Below are positions 6,942 to 16,093 of a stretch of 64,000 nucleotides of DNA, one piece after another. The stretch comes from Rhabdonatronobacter sediminivivens (GTDB lineage Bacteria; Pseudomonadota; Alphaproteobacteria; Rhodobacterales; Rhodobacteraceae): contig NZ_JACBXS010000018.1 of assembly GCF_013415485.1 (NCBI RefSeq), positions 1 to 64,000 on the forward strand, in the 5' to 3' direction. The notes beneath the pieces are model-generated. The model ran no database searches. It saw only the letters and a program-made list of their open reading frames with translations, and was not told where the DNA came from. Numbering within the stretch: the first letter of the stretch is position 1; each line of letters begins with the position of its first letter. Made by a program: the position numbers and the translations under genes.

Positions 6942-9900
6942 ATGAGCAGCCCCGACACCAAGGACCCGAACCAGAGCCCCGACAGCGACGGGTTCGATGC
7001 CTCGGAAGCCGCGAAATCCGGCACCGCGCTGTTTGTGCGCCGCCCCATCCTGGCCTTTGTCCTCAGCGCGCTGGTGGTGATTGCGGGGCTGGCGGGGCTG
7101 TTTGCGGTGGAAGTGCGCGAATTGCCCAATGTGGACCGCCCCGTGATCACCGTCACCACGCAATTCGCCGGGGCCGGTCCAGAAACCATCGACCGTGAGG
7201 TCACCAGCCGGATCGAAGGCGCGGTGGGGCGGGTTTCGGGGGTGCAGAGCATCTCGTCCAGTTCGCGCTTCGGGCGGTCGCGGGTGGTGGCGGAATTCAG
7301 CGACAGCACCGATATCGACGTGGCCGCCACGGATATGCGCGATGCCATCGGGCGCATTCGCAACAGCCTGCCCGATGGCGTGCAGGAACCCCGGATCGTC
7401 AAGGCCGATTCCGATGCCGATGCGGTGATGCGGATTTCCGTCACCTCGGCCACGCGGTCGGTGCAGGACCTGACCCGGCTGGTGGAGGAGCTGGTCGAGG
7501 ATCGGCTGATCTCGGCCCCCGGGGTGGCCGATCTGCAGGTGTTCGGCGCGCGCGATGCGATCTTCCGGGTGGATATCGACATGCTGGAACTGGCCGCGCG
7601 GGGCCTCAGCCTGGCCGATCTGCGCGGCGCGCTGCGCAATGTCAGCTTTGACGTGCCCGCCGGTGCCCTGTCCAACGAACGCCAGACCATCCAGGTGCGC
7701 ACCACGGCCAATGTCACCACGCCCCAGGCCTTCGAGGCGCTGGTCCTGAGCGAGGGCACCCGGCTGGGCGATGTTGCCCGCGTCACCCTTGGCCCGGCGC
7801 CCGGCGAAACCATCCTGCGCGCCAATGACCAGACCGGGATCGGCCTGGGGATCATCCGGCAGGCGCAAAGCAACACGCTGGACATTTCGCGCAATGTCAC
7901 CGCCATCGTAGCCGAATTGCAGGACATCCTGCCCGAGGATGTGCGCATCTTCGTCACCTCGGACGAGGCCACATTCGTCGGCGGCGCCATTGTCGAGGTG
8001 CTGAAGACCCTGGCGCTGGCGCTGATGATCGTGGTGGCGATCATCTTCCTGTTCCTGCGCGATGCGCGCGCCACGCTGGTGCCCATGGTCAGCCTGCCGG
8101 TGGCGCTGATCGGCACGGTGGCGGCGATCTATCTGGTGGGGTTTTCGGTCAATATCCTGACCCTGCTGGCGCTGGTGCTGGCCACGGGCATGGTGGTGGA
8201 TGATGCCATCGTGGTGCTGGAAAACATCGTGCGGCGGCGCGCGCAGGGGATGGGGGCGCGGGCCGCGGCGGTGCTGGGCACGCGGCAGGTGTTCTTTGCC
8301 GTGGTCACCACCACCGCCACGCTGGCCGCCGTTTTCGTGCCGCTGTCCTTTCTGCCCGGGCAGGCGGGGGGGCTGTTCCGGGAATTCGGCTTTACCCTGG
8401 CGATTGCGGTGCTGCTGTCCTCCTTTGTGGCGCTGACGCTCTGCCCGGTGCTGGCCAGCAAGCTGTTGCGCCCGGTGGATGACACGGCGAAACCCGGCCC
8501 CCTGGCGCGGTTCGGCGCCGGGGCGGGGCGGGTCTATGAAACCACCCTGCGCGGCGCGCTGGCCATGCCGGGCGCGGTGGTTCTGGCGGCGCTGCTGTTT
8601 GCCGCGACCGGCTGGTTTGCCGCCCAGTCCATCCCGCAGGAGCTGACCCCGCCCGAAGACCGCGGCGTGGCGCTTCTGTCGGTGACGGCGCCGCAGGGGG
8701 TGTCCATCGACTATACCGACGCCAAGCTGCGCGAGATCGAGGCCATCATCGCCCCCCTGCGCGATACGGGTGAGGTGACGAACCTGTTTTCCATCATCGG
8801 CTTCGGCAACCAGGACAACCGCGCCTTCGTGGTGATGACGCTTGCCGACTGGAGCGACCGGGACCGCAGCCAGCAGGAGATCGTGGGCGATATCAACGCC
8901 GGGCTGCGCGGCATCATCGGCGTGCGCGCCTTTGCCATCCAGCCCAATTCGCTGCGTATCCGGGGTGCGGGGCAGGGGCTGCGCTTTGCCATCCTGGGCA
9001 GCAATTACGATGATCTGGCCGATAACGCGCAGGCCCTGGTGGACCGCATGTCCGAAGACCCCCGCTTCGGCCAGGTCCGGCTGGATTTCGAAACCACCCA
9101 GCCGCAACTGTCGATCGAGGTGGACCGCGAGCGCGCCTCGGACATCGGCGTCGATATCGACGGGCTGGGCGAGGCGCTGCAGGCGGTGCTGGACGGGCGC
9201 ACGGTGGGCAATGTCTTCATCGATGACCGCAGCTTCGATATCCAGATGCTGTCCACCCGCACGCCGGTGCGTGACCCGGGCGATCTGGAACAGAGCTTCG
9301 TGCGCACCGCCGCCGGGCAGATGGTGCCGATTTCCAGCTTCATCAGCCTGTCCGAGCGCGCCGTGGCCCCGGATCTGACCCGCGAAAGCCAGCAACGCGC
9401 GGTGCAGGTCACCGCCGGGCTGGACGGCGATTTCCCCCTGGGCGCCGCCCTGGCCGAGGCACAGCGCCTGGCCGCCGAGGTGCTGCCCGCCAACGAACGC
9501 CTGCTGCCCCAGGCCGAGGCCGCCACCCTGGACGAGACTTCGGCCGGGATCCTGCTGGTGTTCGGTTTTGCGATCCTGGTGGTGTTCCTGGTGCTGGCGG
9601 CGCAGTTCGAAAGTTTCATCTCGGCGGTGGTGGTCATGGCCACGGTGCCGCTGGGGCTGGCCTGCGCGGGGTTTGCGCTGCTGATCACCGGGGTCAGCCT
9701 GAATGTCTATTCACAGATCGGGCTGGTGCTGCTGGTGGGGATCATGGCCAAGAACGGCATTCTGATCGTGGAATTTGCCAATCAGCTGCGCGATGCCGGG
9801 GCGCAGGTCCATGAGGCGATCCTGCGCGCATCGACCATCCGGCTGCGGCCGGTGATGATGACCATGACCTCGACCGTGCTGGGGGGCGTGCCGCTGATCC

Positions 9901-10100
9901 TGTCCACCGGACCGGGGGCCGAAGCGCGCGAGGCGCTTGGCTGGGTGGTGGTCGGCGGGCTGGGGCTGGCCACGCTGGCCACCCTGTATCTGACCCCGGT
10001 GGCCTATCTGCTTCTGGCCCGCTTCAGCGCCCCGCGCTCGGCCGGGCAGATGCAGCTGGAGGAAGAGCTGACCACCGCCGGTCCCCGCCGGTCCGCGTGA
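6942..10100 (+). CDS. RND multidrug efflux permease (HAE1/AcrB type)
   Basis: Encodes 1052 residues, the usual length for AcrB-type pumps. TM1 (RRPILAFVLSALVVIAGLAG) follows a hydrophilic, acid-rich tail of about 35 residues. The TM4 proton-relay motif is present as ATGMVVDDAIVVLENI with paired aspartates. The porter loops (ITVTTQFAGAGPETIDREV) and the second repeat (LLVGIMAKNGILIVEFAN) are complete. The start at 6942 is preferred because GGAG lies six bases upstream; an in-frame ATG occurs at 6930. It follows the adaptor by 68 bp. Substrates cannot be predicted; no TetR or MarR repressor is adjacent. Confidence 0.93.
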   Translation: MSSPDTKDPNQSPDSDGFDASEAAKSGTALFVRRPILAFVLSALVVIAGLAGLFAVEVRELPNVDRPVITVTTQFAGAGPETIDREVTSRIEGAVGRVSGVQSISSSSRFGRSRVVAEFSDSTDIDVAATDMRDAIGRIRNSLPDGVQEPRIVKADSDADAVMRISVTSATRSVQDLTRLVEELVEDRLISAPGVADLQVFGARDAIFRVDIDMLELAARGLSLADLRGALRNVSFDVPAGALSNERQTIQVRTTANVTTPQAFEALVLSEGTRLGDVARVTLGPAPGETILRANDQTGIGLGIIRQAQSNTLDISRNVTAIVAELQDILPEDVRIFVTSDEATFVGGAIVEVLKTLALALMIVVAIIFLFLRDARATLVPMVSLPVALIGTVAAIYLVGFSVNILTLLALVLATGMVVDDAIVVLENIVRRRAQGMGARAAAVLGTRQVFFAVVTTTATLAAVFVPLSFLPGQAGGLFREFGFTLAIAVLLSSFVALTLCPVLASKLLRPVDDTAKPGPLARFGAGAGRVYETTLRGALAMPGAVVLAALLFAATGWFAAQSIPQELTPPEDRGVALLSVTAPQGVSIDYTDAKLREIEAIIAPLRDTGEVTNLFSIIGFGNQDNRAFVVMTLADWSDRDRSQQEIVGDINAGLRGIIGVRAFAIQPNSLRIRGAGQGLRFAILGSNYDDLADNAQALVDRMSEDPRFGQVRLDFETTQPQLSIEVDRERASDIGVDIDGLGEALQAVLDGRTVGNVFIDDRSFDIQMLSTRTPVRDPGDLEQSFVRTAAGQMVPISSFISLSERAVAPDLTRESQQRAVQVTAGLDGDFPLGAALAEAQRLAAEVLPANERLLPQAEAATLDETSAGILLVFGFAILVVFLVLAAQFESFISAVVVMATVPLGLACAGFALLITGVSLNVYSQIGLVLLVGIMAKNGILIVEFANQLRDAGAQVHEAILRASTIRLRPVMMTMTSTVLGGVPLILSTGPGAEAREALGWVVVGGLGLATLATLYLTPVAYLLLARFSAPRSAGQMQLEEELTTAGPRRSA

Positions 10101-10116
10101 CGGCAGGGCAGGGGGC

Positions 10117-11316
10117 TCAGGCGCGTTCCAGCGCCAGGGCGATCCCCTGTCCCACGCCGATGCACATGGTGGCCAGCGCCCGCTTCCCGCCCGAGATCGC
10201 CAGTTCAAGTGCTGCGGTGCCGGTGATCCGCGCCCCGGACATGCCCAGCGGATGCCCCAGCGCGATGGCCCCGCCATTGGGGTTCACGCGCGGGTCATCA
10301 TCGGCGATGTGAAGCTGGCGCAGCGTGGCCACCCCCTGCGCGGCAAAGGCTTCATTCAGTTCGATCACGTCGAAATCATCGGCCTTCAGCCCCAGCCGGT
10401 CCATCAGCTTCTGGCTGGCAGGCGCCGGGCCGATGCCCATGATGCGCGGCGGCACCCCCGCCGTTGCCCCGCCCAGAACCCGCGCGATGGGGGTCAGCCC
10501 GTGGCGGGCGGCGGCCTCGGCGGTGGCAAGGATCAGCGCTGCGGCGCCATCGTTCACGCCGCTGGCATTGCCAGCCGTGACCGAGCCTTCGGCAAAGAGC
10601 GGGCGCAATGCGGCCAGCGCCTCGGGCGTTGTCGCGCGGAGATGTTCGTCTTGCGTGACCTCCAGCGGGTCGCCCTTGCGCCGGGGCACGGAAACGGCGG
10701 TGATTTCGCGCGCCAGCCGCCCGCTGTCCTGCGCGGCGGCGGCCTTTTGCTGCGAGGCCAGCGCCATCGCGTCCTGCGCCGCGCGTGAGATGCCATAGTC
10801 ATCGGCCACATTCTGCCCCGTCTGCGGCATGGAATCGGTCCCGTGGGCCCTGTGCATCGCCGGGTTGACGAAGCGCCAGCCGATGGTGGTGTCAAAGATC
10901 TCGGCCCGGCGGGAGAACGCGGCATCCGCCTTGGGCATGACCAGGGGCGCGCGGCTCATGCTCTCCACCCCGCCGGCGATCATCAGATCGGCCTCGCCGG
11001 CCTTGATCATGCGCGCGGCGGTCAGCACCGCATCCATGCCGGAGCCGCACAGCCGGTTGATCGTGGTGCCGGTCACGCCCACCGGCAACCCCGCCAGCAG
11101 CAGCGACATGCGCGCGACATTGCGGTTGTCTTCGCCCGCCTGGTTGGCGCAGCCAAGGATGACATCGCCCACGGCCTCCCAATCCACGCCGGTGTTGCGC
11201 GCCATCAGCGCCCCCAGCGCCACCGCGCCCAGATCATCGGGGCGGATTGACGAAAGCCCGCCGCCGTAGCGGCCGATGGGGGTGCGGATGTAGTCACAGA
11301 TGAAAACGTCGGTCAT
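10117..11316 (-). CDS. pcaF: Acetyl-CoA acyltransferase, probably 3-oxoadipyl-CoA thiolase
   Basis: Encodes 399 residues. The nucleophile is the cysteine in NRLCGSGMDAV near residue 90. The other catalytic blocks are NEAFAAQG, GGAIALGHPLGMSGAR (His) and the C-terminal TMCIGVGQGIAL (Cys). The N-terminus (VFICDYIRTPIGRYGG, then GCANQAGEDNRNVARM) is close to PcaF/PaaJ thiolases that split 3-oxoadipyl-CoA into succinyl-CoA and acetyl-CoA. It is convergent with the RND gene and has no other pca genes beside it, so a wider beta-ketothiolase role is possible. Confidence 0.85.
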   Translation of the reverse strand: MTDVFICDYIRTPIGRYGGGLSSIRPDDLGAVALGALMARNTGVDWEAVGDVILGCANQAGEDNRNVARMSLLLAGLPVGVTGTTINRLCGSGMDAVLTAARMIKAGEADLMIAGGVESMSRAPLVMPKADAAFSRRAEIFDTTIGWRFVNPAMHRAHGTDSMPQTGQNVADDYGISRAAQDAMALASQQKAAAAQDSGRLAREITAVSVPRRKGDPLEVTQDEHLRATTPEALAALRPLFAEGSVTAGNASGVNDGAAALILATAEAAARHGLTPIARVLGGATAGVPPRIMGIGPAPASQKLMDRLGLKADDFDVIELNEAFAAQGVATLRQLHIADDDPRVNPNGGAIALGHPLGMSGARITGTAALELAISGGKRALATMCIGVGQGIALALERA

Positions 11317-11422
11317 GGGGGCTCCGGGCAGGTTCGGGGCGCGCGCGCGCGCAAAACGCGCGGCGCGGGGTCAGGCGCCACGCTGGCAGCAGGCGGCGCC
11401 GGGATCAAGGGCGCGGGGCCTT

Positions 11423-11452
11423 ATCTGCAGGCAGGGCAGGCAGGCTGCAGAT
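11423..11452. promoter_or_regulatory. Inverted repeat between the thiolase and PrpF genes
   Basis: ATCTGCAG (11423-11430) and CTGCAGAT (11445-11452) form a perfect 8-bp inverted repeat with a 14-bp spacer in the divergent promoter region. It resembles an operator. Nothing else is recognised between 11317 and 11561. Confidence 0.35.
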
Positions 11453-11561
11453 CAGGGTTTGCCAGACTTCGGGTGCAGGCATGCTGACCTTTGGTTAATG
11501 TCCCGCCCCGCGCACCTGCGCCAGACAAGGGCACCGCGAAACCGTCAGAGGATCAAGCCCC

Positions 11562-12719
11562 ATGCCCCCGAAGCCCAGGTTCAACATGACTGCGATCCCC
11601 GCCCGGATCATCCGGGGCGGATCATCCAAGGGCGTCTATCTGGACATCCGCGACCTGCCGCCCCCGGGCGATGCGCGCGACGCGGTGATCCTGGGGGTCT
11701 TCGGCTCACCCGACCGCCGCCAGATCGACGGGCTGGGCGGGGCGGACAAGCTGACCAGCAAGGTGGCGGTCATGGGCCCGCCCACGCGCGACGATTGCGA
11801 TATCGACTATCTGTTCGGGCAGGTGAACACGGAACTGCCCCGGGTGGACTGGAAGGCCAATTGCGGCAACCTCTCGGCCGGGGCGGCGCTATGGGGCGCG
11901 CTGACCGGCGCGGGGCGGGTTGAGGGCGATTGCGCCCATCTGCGCATCCACCAGGTCAACAGCGGGCGGGTGCTGGTGGCAACCGTGCCGCTGCAGGACG
12001 GCGCCCCGGCGGTGGCGGGCGATTTCGCCATCGGCGGCGTGCCCGGGACGGGGGCGCGGATTGACGTGGATTTCGCCGATTTCGCGGGGTCCTCGCTGGG
12101 GCGCGGGCTGCTGCCCACGGGGGCTGCACGGGACCGGTTCGATGTGCCCGGGATCGGCGCGCTGGAGGTCAGCGTGGTCGATATGGCGAATTTCCTGATC
12201 TTCGTGCGCGCGGCGGATATTGGGATGGAGTGCAGCGCCTCGATCTATGACATGCAGGCCGATACCGCGCTGGTTGCGCGGCTGGAGGCGGTGCGCAAGG
12301 TGGTGTCGGACCGCCTGGGCTTCATCACCGGGCCAGAGGCCGATGCCAGCCTGCGCGTCAGCACCAACCCGTTGATCTTTGCCGTGGCCCCGCCCTGCGA
12401 TTATGCCGCCACCAATGACCTGGCGGTGCGCGCGCGCGACCATGACCTGTTTGCGCGATCGCTGGCGCGGTTCGAATTCTCCAAGGCCTATCCGGGGTCC
12501 GGGGCGGCGGGGACGGCGGTGGCGGCGGGGCTGCCCGGCACGCTGGTGCATGAAGCGGCGGCCAAGGCCGGGCGCTACGCCCTGCGCATCGGCCACCCCG
12601 GCGGCGTGCTGGAGGTCGGCGCCGAGGTGGCGGCCAGCGACAGCGGCCCGCAGGTGCGCAAGGCCCTGATCGGACGCACCGCGCGGCTGGTGATGGAGGG
12701 AACCGCATATTACCGTTGA
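11562..12719 (+). CDS. PrpF-family isomerase/tautomerase
   Basis: Encodes 385 residues. PrpF-family enzymes move a double bond in unsaturated tricarboxylates, as in 2-methylaconitate isomerase and 4-oxalomesaconate tautomerase. Seen are the N-terminal RIIRGGSSKGVYL, GGADKLTSKVAVM, and the catalytic-cysteine block DWKANCGNLSAGAALWGAL. The diaminopimelate-epimerase-like double fold has its normal length. AGAGGA upstream supports the first ATG; a second start at 11589 would remove nine residues. No methylcitrate genes adjoin it, so its substrate is open. It precedes an acyl-CoA dehydrogenase gene by 135 bp. Confidence 0.85.
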   Translation: MPPKPRFNMTAIPARIIRGGSSKGVYLDIRDLPPPGDARDAVILGVFGSPDRRQIDGLGGADKLTSKVAVMGPPTRDDCDIDYLFGQVNTELPRVDWKANCGNLSAGAALWGALTGAGRVEGDCAHLRIHQVNSGRVLVATVPLQDGAPAVAGDFAIGGVPGTGARIDVDFADFAGSSLGRGLLPTGAARDRFDVPGIGALEVSVVDMANFLIFVRAADIGMECSASIYDMQADTALVARLEAVRKVVSDRLGFITGPEADASLRVSTNPLIFAVAPPCDYAATNDLAVRARDHDLFARSLARFEFSKAYPGSGAAGTAVAAGLPGTLVHEAAAKAGRYALRIGHPGGVLEVGAEVAASDSGPQVRKALIGRTARLVMEGTAYYR

Positions 12720-12854
12720 TCATGCTGCAGGCGGTGCAACCGGGCCAACCTAAACATAAAGTCATGCAAGACTGATTTTCGACAAGTTGCCGCCGCCGCC
12801 CTGCGCGCGCATCTTCGCGCCAGTTTCAGCACTTGCAGATCAGGGAAGGGCGCA

Positions 12855-14003
12855 ATGACCGCTGCATTGACACAAGATCAGATCGAACTGGCCGAGTCCG
12901 TCCGGCGCTTTGCCGAAGGCACCCTGGCCGATGGCGCGCTGGCGCGCGCCCATGCGCCCGGCTACCCCTGGGATGTCGCGCAGCGCCTGGCCGAAATGGG
13001 GATGCTGGGGATCACTCTGACCCCCGAGGATGGCGGCATCGGCGGCACGCTCATGGATGCGGTGATCACCATTCAGGAACTGGCCATGGTCTGCCCCAAA
13101 AGCGCCGATGTGGTGCAGGCGGGCAATTTCGGCCCCATCCGCACCTTTGCCGAATATGCCACCCCCGAACAGAAAGCCCGCTTCCTGCCGGATATTCTGG
13201 CGGGCCGGGCGCTGATTTCGCTGGGGATGAGCGAGCCGGACGCGGGGTCCGCGGTGACCGAGCTGAAGACCTCGGCGCGTGAGGAGGGCGATGGCTATGT
13301 CCTCAACGGCTCCAAGGTGTTTTCCACCCACAGCCCCGAGGCCAACCTGTTCCTGATCTATGTCCGCTTCGGCCCCGGTCTGGGGGGGATCGGATCGGTG
13401 CTGGTGGAACGCGGCACGCCGGGCTTTACCGTGGGCCAGCCCTCGGCCTTCATGAGCGGCGAGGAGTGGTGCCCGCTCTATTTCGAGGATTGCCGCATCC
13501 CGCGCGAGAACCTTCTGCTGGGGCCGGGCGGGTTCAAGAAGCAGATCGCGGGCTTCAATGTGGAACGGATCGGCAATGCCGCCCGCGCGCTGGCGCTGGG
13601 GCGCCACGCCTATGAGGTCGCCCGCCGCCACGCGCTGGAGCGCACGCAGTTCGGCCGCCCCTTGTGCGAATTCCAGGGGCTGCAATGGAAATTCGCCGAA
13701 ATGGCGGTGAAGCTGGAATCGGCGCAACTGCTGCTTTACCGTGCCGCGCAGGGGGCGGACGGGGCGCTGCCCTCGGCCTTTGATACGGCGGTGGCGAAAC
13801 TGGCCTGCAACGAGGCCGGGTTCGAGGTTGCCAACGAGGCGATGCAGGTCATGGGCGGCTATGGCTACAGCACGGAATCGCTGGTGGAATATTGCGTCAA
13901 GCGCACCCGGGGCTGGATGATCGCGGGCGGGTCCATCGAAATGCTGAAGAACCGGATCGCCGAACATGTGTTCGACCGCCGCTTCAGCCAGCGCCCCGGA
14001 TGA
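12855..14003 (+). CDS. Acyl-CoA dehydrogenase
   Basis: Encodes 382 residues, normal for the FAD-dependent ACAD family that makes 2-enoyl-CoAs. It shows the flavin-side block ISLGMSEPDAGSAVTELKT, the middle beta domain and the C-terminal helical block (QVMGGYGYSTESLVEYCVKR). The usual EGT glutamate near the C-terminus is replaced (WMIAGGSIEM), as in ACAD subfamilies that take the catalytic base from another helix. GGGAAGGG precedes the ATG. It heads a tight run with the acyl-CoA synthetase-like and FadJ-like genes, so it probably serves the same substrate. Confidence 0.9.
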   Translation: MTAALTQDQIELAESVRRFAEGTLADGALARAHAPGYPWDVAQRLAEMGMLGITLTPEDGGIGGTLMDAVITIQELAMVCPKSADVVQAGNFGPIRTFAEYATPEQKARFLPDILAGRALISLGMSEPDAGSAVTELKTSAREEGDGYVLNGSKVFSTHSPEANLFLIYVRFGPGLGGIGSVLVERGTPGFTVGQPSAFMSGEEWCPLYFEDCRIPRENLLLGPGGFKKQIAGFNVERIGNAARALALGRHAYEVARRHALERTQFGRPLCEFQGLQWKFAEMAVKLESAQLLLYRAAQGADGALPSAFDTAVAKLACNEAGFEVANEAMQVMGGYGYSTESLVEYCVKRTRGWMIAGGSIEMLKNRIAEHVFDRRFSQRPG

Positions 14004-14017
14004 AAGGGCTTGCCACC

Positions 14018-16093
14018 ATGACCAATGCACCCTGGGCACAGGCCCTGCTGACCCCGCGCCATGTCGCGCTGGTGGGCGTGTCGGATGATCCGGCCAAGAC
14101 CTCGGGGCGGCCCTTGCAGTTCCTGCGGCGCGCGGGATTCGGCGGCAAGGTCTGGCCGGTCAACCCCGCCCGCGCCACGGTGCAGGGGGAAACGGCTTAT
14201 GCGCGGCTGGCGGACCTGCCGGCGGTGCCGGATCATGTCTTTGTGCTGACCGGCGCCGATCGCGCGCTGGACACGCTGGAAGACTGCGTTGCGCTTGGGG
14301 TGCCGGTGGTGACCATGCTGGCCGCGGGCTTTGCCGAAGCCGGCGCGCGCGGGGCCGCGGCGCAGGCGCGGCTGGCGGGCATCATGGCGCGGGCATCGGG
14401 GCGGGTGCGGCTGCTGGGGCCGTCCAGCATCGGGATCGTCAACCTGCACCACAATCTGGTGCTGACCGCCAATGCCGCCTTTGCCGAACCGGACCTGCCG
14501 CGCGGGGGGGTCTTCGTGGCCTCGCACAGCGGCAGCCTGATCGGCGCGCTGGTGTCGCGCGGGAAGCGCAAGGGGTTGGGCTTTGCGGGGCTGGTATCCG
14601 TGGGCGGTGAGGCGGACCTGTCACTGGGCGCGATCTGCATGGCCGCGCTGGATGATCCGGCGGTGACCAGCTTTGCGCTGTTTCTGGAAAGCCTCCGCCA
14701 CGCTGATGACCTGCGCCGTTTCGCCTTGGAGGCCGCCCGGCGCGGCAAGCCCGTGGCCGCCTACAAGCTGGGCCGGTCCGAGGCTGCGGCGGAACTGGCC
14801 GTGTCGCATACCGGCGCGCTGGCGGGCGATGACGCCGTCGCCGATGTATTCCTGCGCGACTGCGGGATCGCCCGGGTGGACAGTTTCGAGGCCCTGCTGG
14901 AGGTGATGCCGCTGCTGGCGCAGGTGTCGCCAGCCCAGGCCTTGCGCGCGGGCCGGGTGGGGGTGGTCTCCACCACCGGCGGCGGGGCGGCCATGGCGGT
15001 GGACCGCATGGCCCTGCGCGGGGTGGATGTGGTGACGCCCTCGGACGCCACCCGCGCGAAGCTTTCTGCGGCGGGCGTGGACCCGGGCGATGGGCGGATT
15101 GTGGACCTGACGCTGGCGGGCACGCGCTATGACGTGATGAAATCGGCGCTGGATGTGCTGCGCGCCGCGCCGGAATTCGACATGGTGCTGGCCACGGTGG
15201 GCTCTTCGGCGCGGTTCAACCCGGAACTGGCGGTGCAGCCCGCGCTGGACTCGCATGGCCAGCCGGGCAGCCCGCTGGGCGTGTTCCTGGTCCCTGACGC
15301 GCCCGAGGCCGCGCGCCTGCTGGCGGGTGCGGGCGTGCCCATGTTCCAGACCCCGGAAACCTGCGCCGATGCGGTGGCCGCCGCGCTCCAGCGCCGCAGC
15401 CCGCGCCCGCCAAAGGCTGTCGCCGCCCCCGCCACCCCTCGCCCCCTGTCCGAGGCCGAAGCCTATGCCCGGCTGGCCGCCCATGGCGTGCCCGCCGCGC
15501 CGCATCTGGTGCTGGATGCCGACGCCCCGGTGCCGGACCTGCCCTTTGCCTATCCGGTGGTGGCCAAGGTGCTGGACCCGGTCCTGCCGCATAAAAGCGA
15601 CGCGGGCGGCGTGGTGCTGAACATCGCCGATGCGGAGGCGCTGGCCCAGGCCATGGCGCAGATCCGCGCCCATGTGGCCCGCGCCATGCCCGGCACCGTG
15701 GTGCGCCGCATCCTGGTGCAGCAGATGGCGCGCGGCCTGGGCGAGGTGCTGCTGGGCCTGCATCGCAACCCTGAGGTCGGGCCGGTGGTGGTGCTGGCCG
15801 CAGGCGGCGTGTTCACCGAGATCTACCGCGACAGCGCCATGCGGCTGGCGCCGGTGGATGTGGCCACCGCGCGCGAAATGATTGATGAGTTGAAGATCAC
15901 CCGCATCCTGCAGGGCTATCGCGGCGGCGCGCGCGGGGATCTGGCGGCGCTGGCCGAAACCGTTGCGGCCTTTTCGCGGCTGGCCGGGGACGCTACACAC
16001 CCCGTGGCCGGGGCCGAGGTCAACCCCCTTCTGGTGATGCCCGAAGGGCAGGGCGTGCTGGCCGTGGATGCAGTGATGGAGGCAGAGCCATGA
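14018..16093 (+). CDS. ADP-forming acyl-CoA synthetase-like protein (fused alpha-beta), paralogue 1
   Basis: Encodes 691 residues. The domain order is a CoA-binding Rossmann domain (HVALVGVSDDPAKTSGRP), a succinyl-CoA-ligase-like domain with the phospho-histidine block AVSHTGALAGDD, then an ATP-grasp domain (VVAKVLDPVLPHKSDAGG; AEVNPLLVMPEGQG). Such proteins convert an acid, CoA and ATP to acyl-CoA, ADP and phosphate, or the reverse. AAAGGG upstream favours this ATG. An alternative ATG at 14000 overlaps the dehydrogenase stop and would suit coupling. The 3' end overlaps the next gene by four bases. Confidence 0.85.
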   Translation: MTNAPWAQALLTPRHVALVGVSDDPAKTSGRPLQFLRRAGFGGKVWPVNPARATVQGETAYARLADLPAVPDHVFVLTGADRALDTLEDCVALGVPVVTMLAAGFAEAGARGAAAQARLAGIMARASGRVRLLGPSSIGIVNLHHNLVLTANAAFAEPDLPRGGVFVASHSGSLIGALVSRGKRKGLGFAGLVSVGGEADLSLGAICMAALDDPAVTSFALFLESLRHADDLRRFALEAARRGKPVAAYKLGRSEAAAELAVSHTGALAGDDAVADVFLRDCGIARVDSFEALLEVMPLLAQVSPAQALRAGRVGVVSTTGGGAAMAVDRMALRGVDVVTPSDATRAKLSAAGVDPGDGRIVDLTLAGTRYDVMKSALDVLRAAPEFDMVLATVGSSARFNPELAVQPALDSHGQPGSPLGVFLVPDAPEAARLLAGAGVPMFQTPETCADAVAAALQRRSPRPPKAVAAPATPRPLSEAEAYARLAAHGVPAAPHLVLDADAPVPDLPFAYPVVAKVLDPVLPHKSDAGGVVLNIADAEALAQAMAQIRAHVARAMPGTVVRRILVQQMARGLGEVLLGLHRNPEVGPVVVLAAGGVFTEIYRDSAMRLAPVDVATAREMIDELKITRILQGYRGGARGDLAALAETVAAFSRLAGDATHPVAGAEVNPLLVMPEGQGVLAVDAVMEAEP

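Noticed and set aside
6570..9395. Long open frame antisense to the RND pump
   Set aside because: Same composition artefact; the sense strand encodes a complete AcrB-type pump.
13900..13960. Acyl-CoA dehydrogenase (12855-14003) lacking the EGT glutamate as an inactive enzyme
   Set aside because: Several active ACAD subfamilies have GGT or GGS here and take the catalytic base from another helix.
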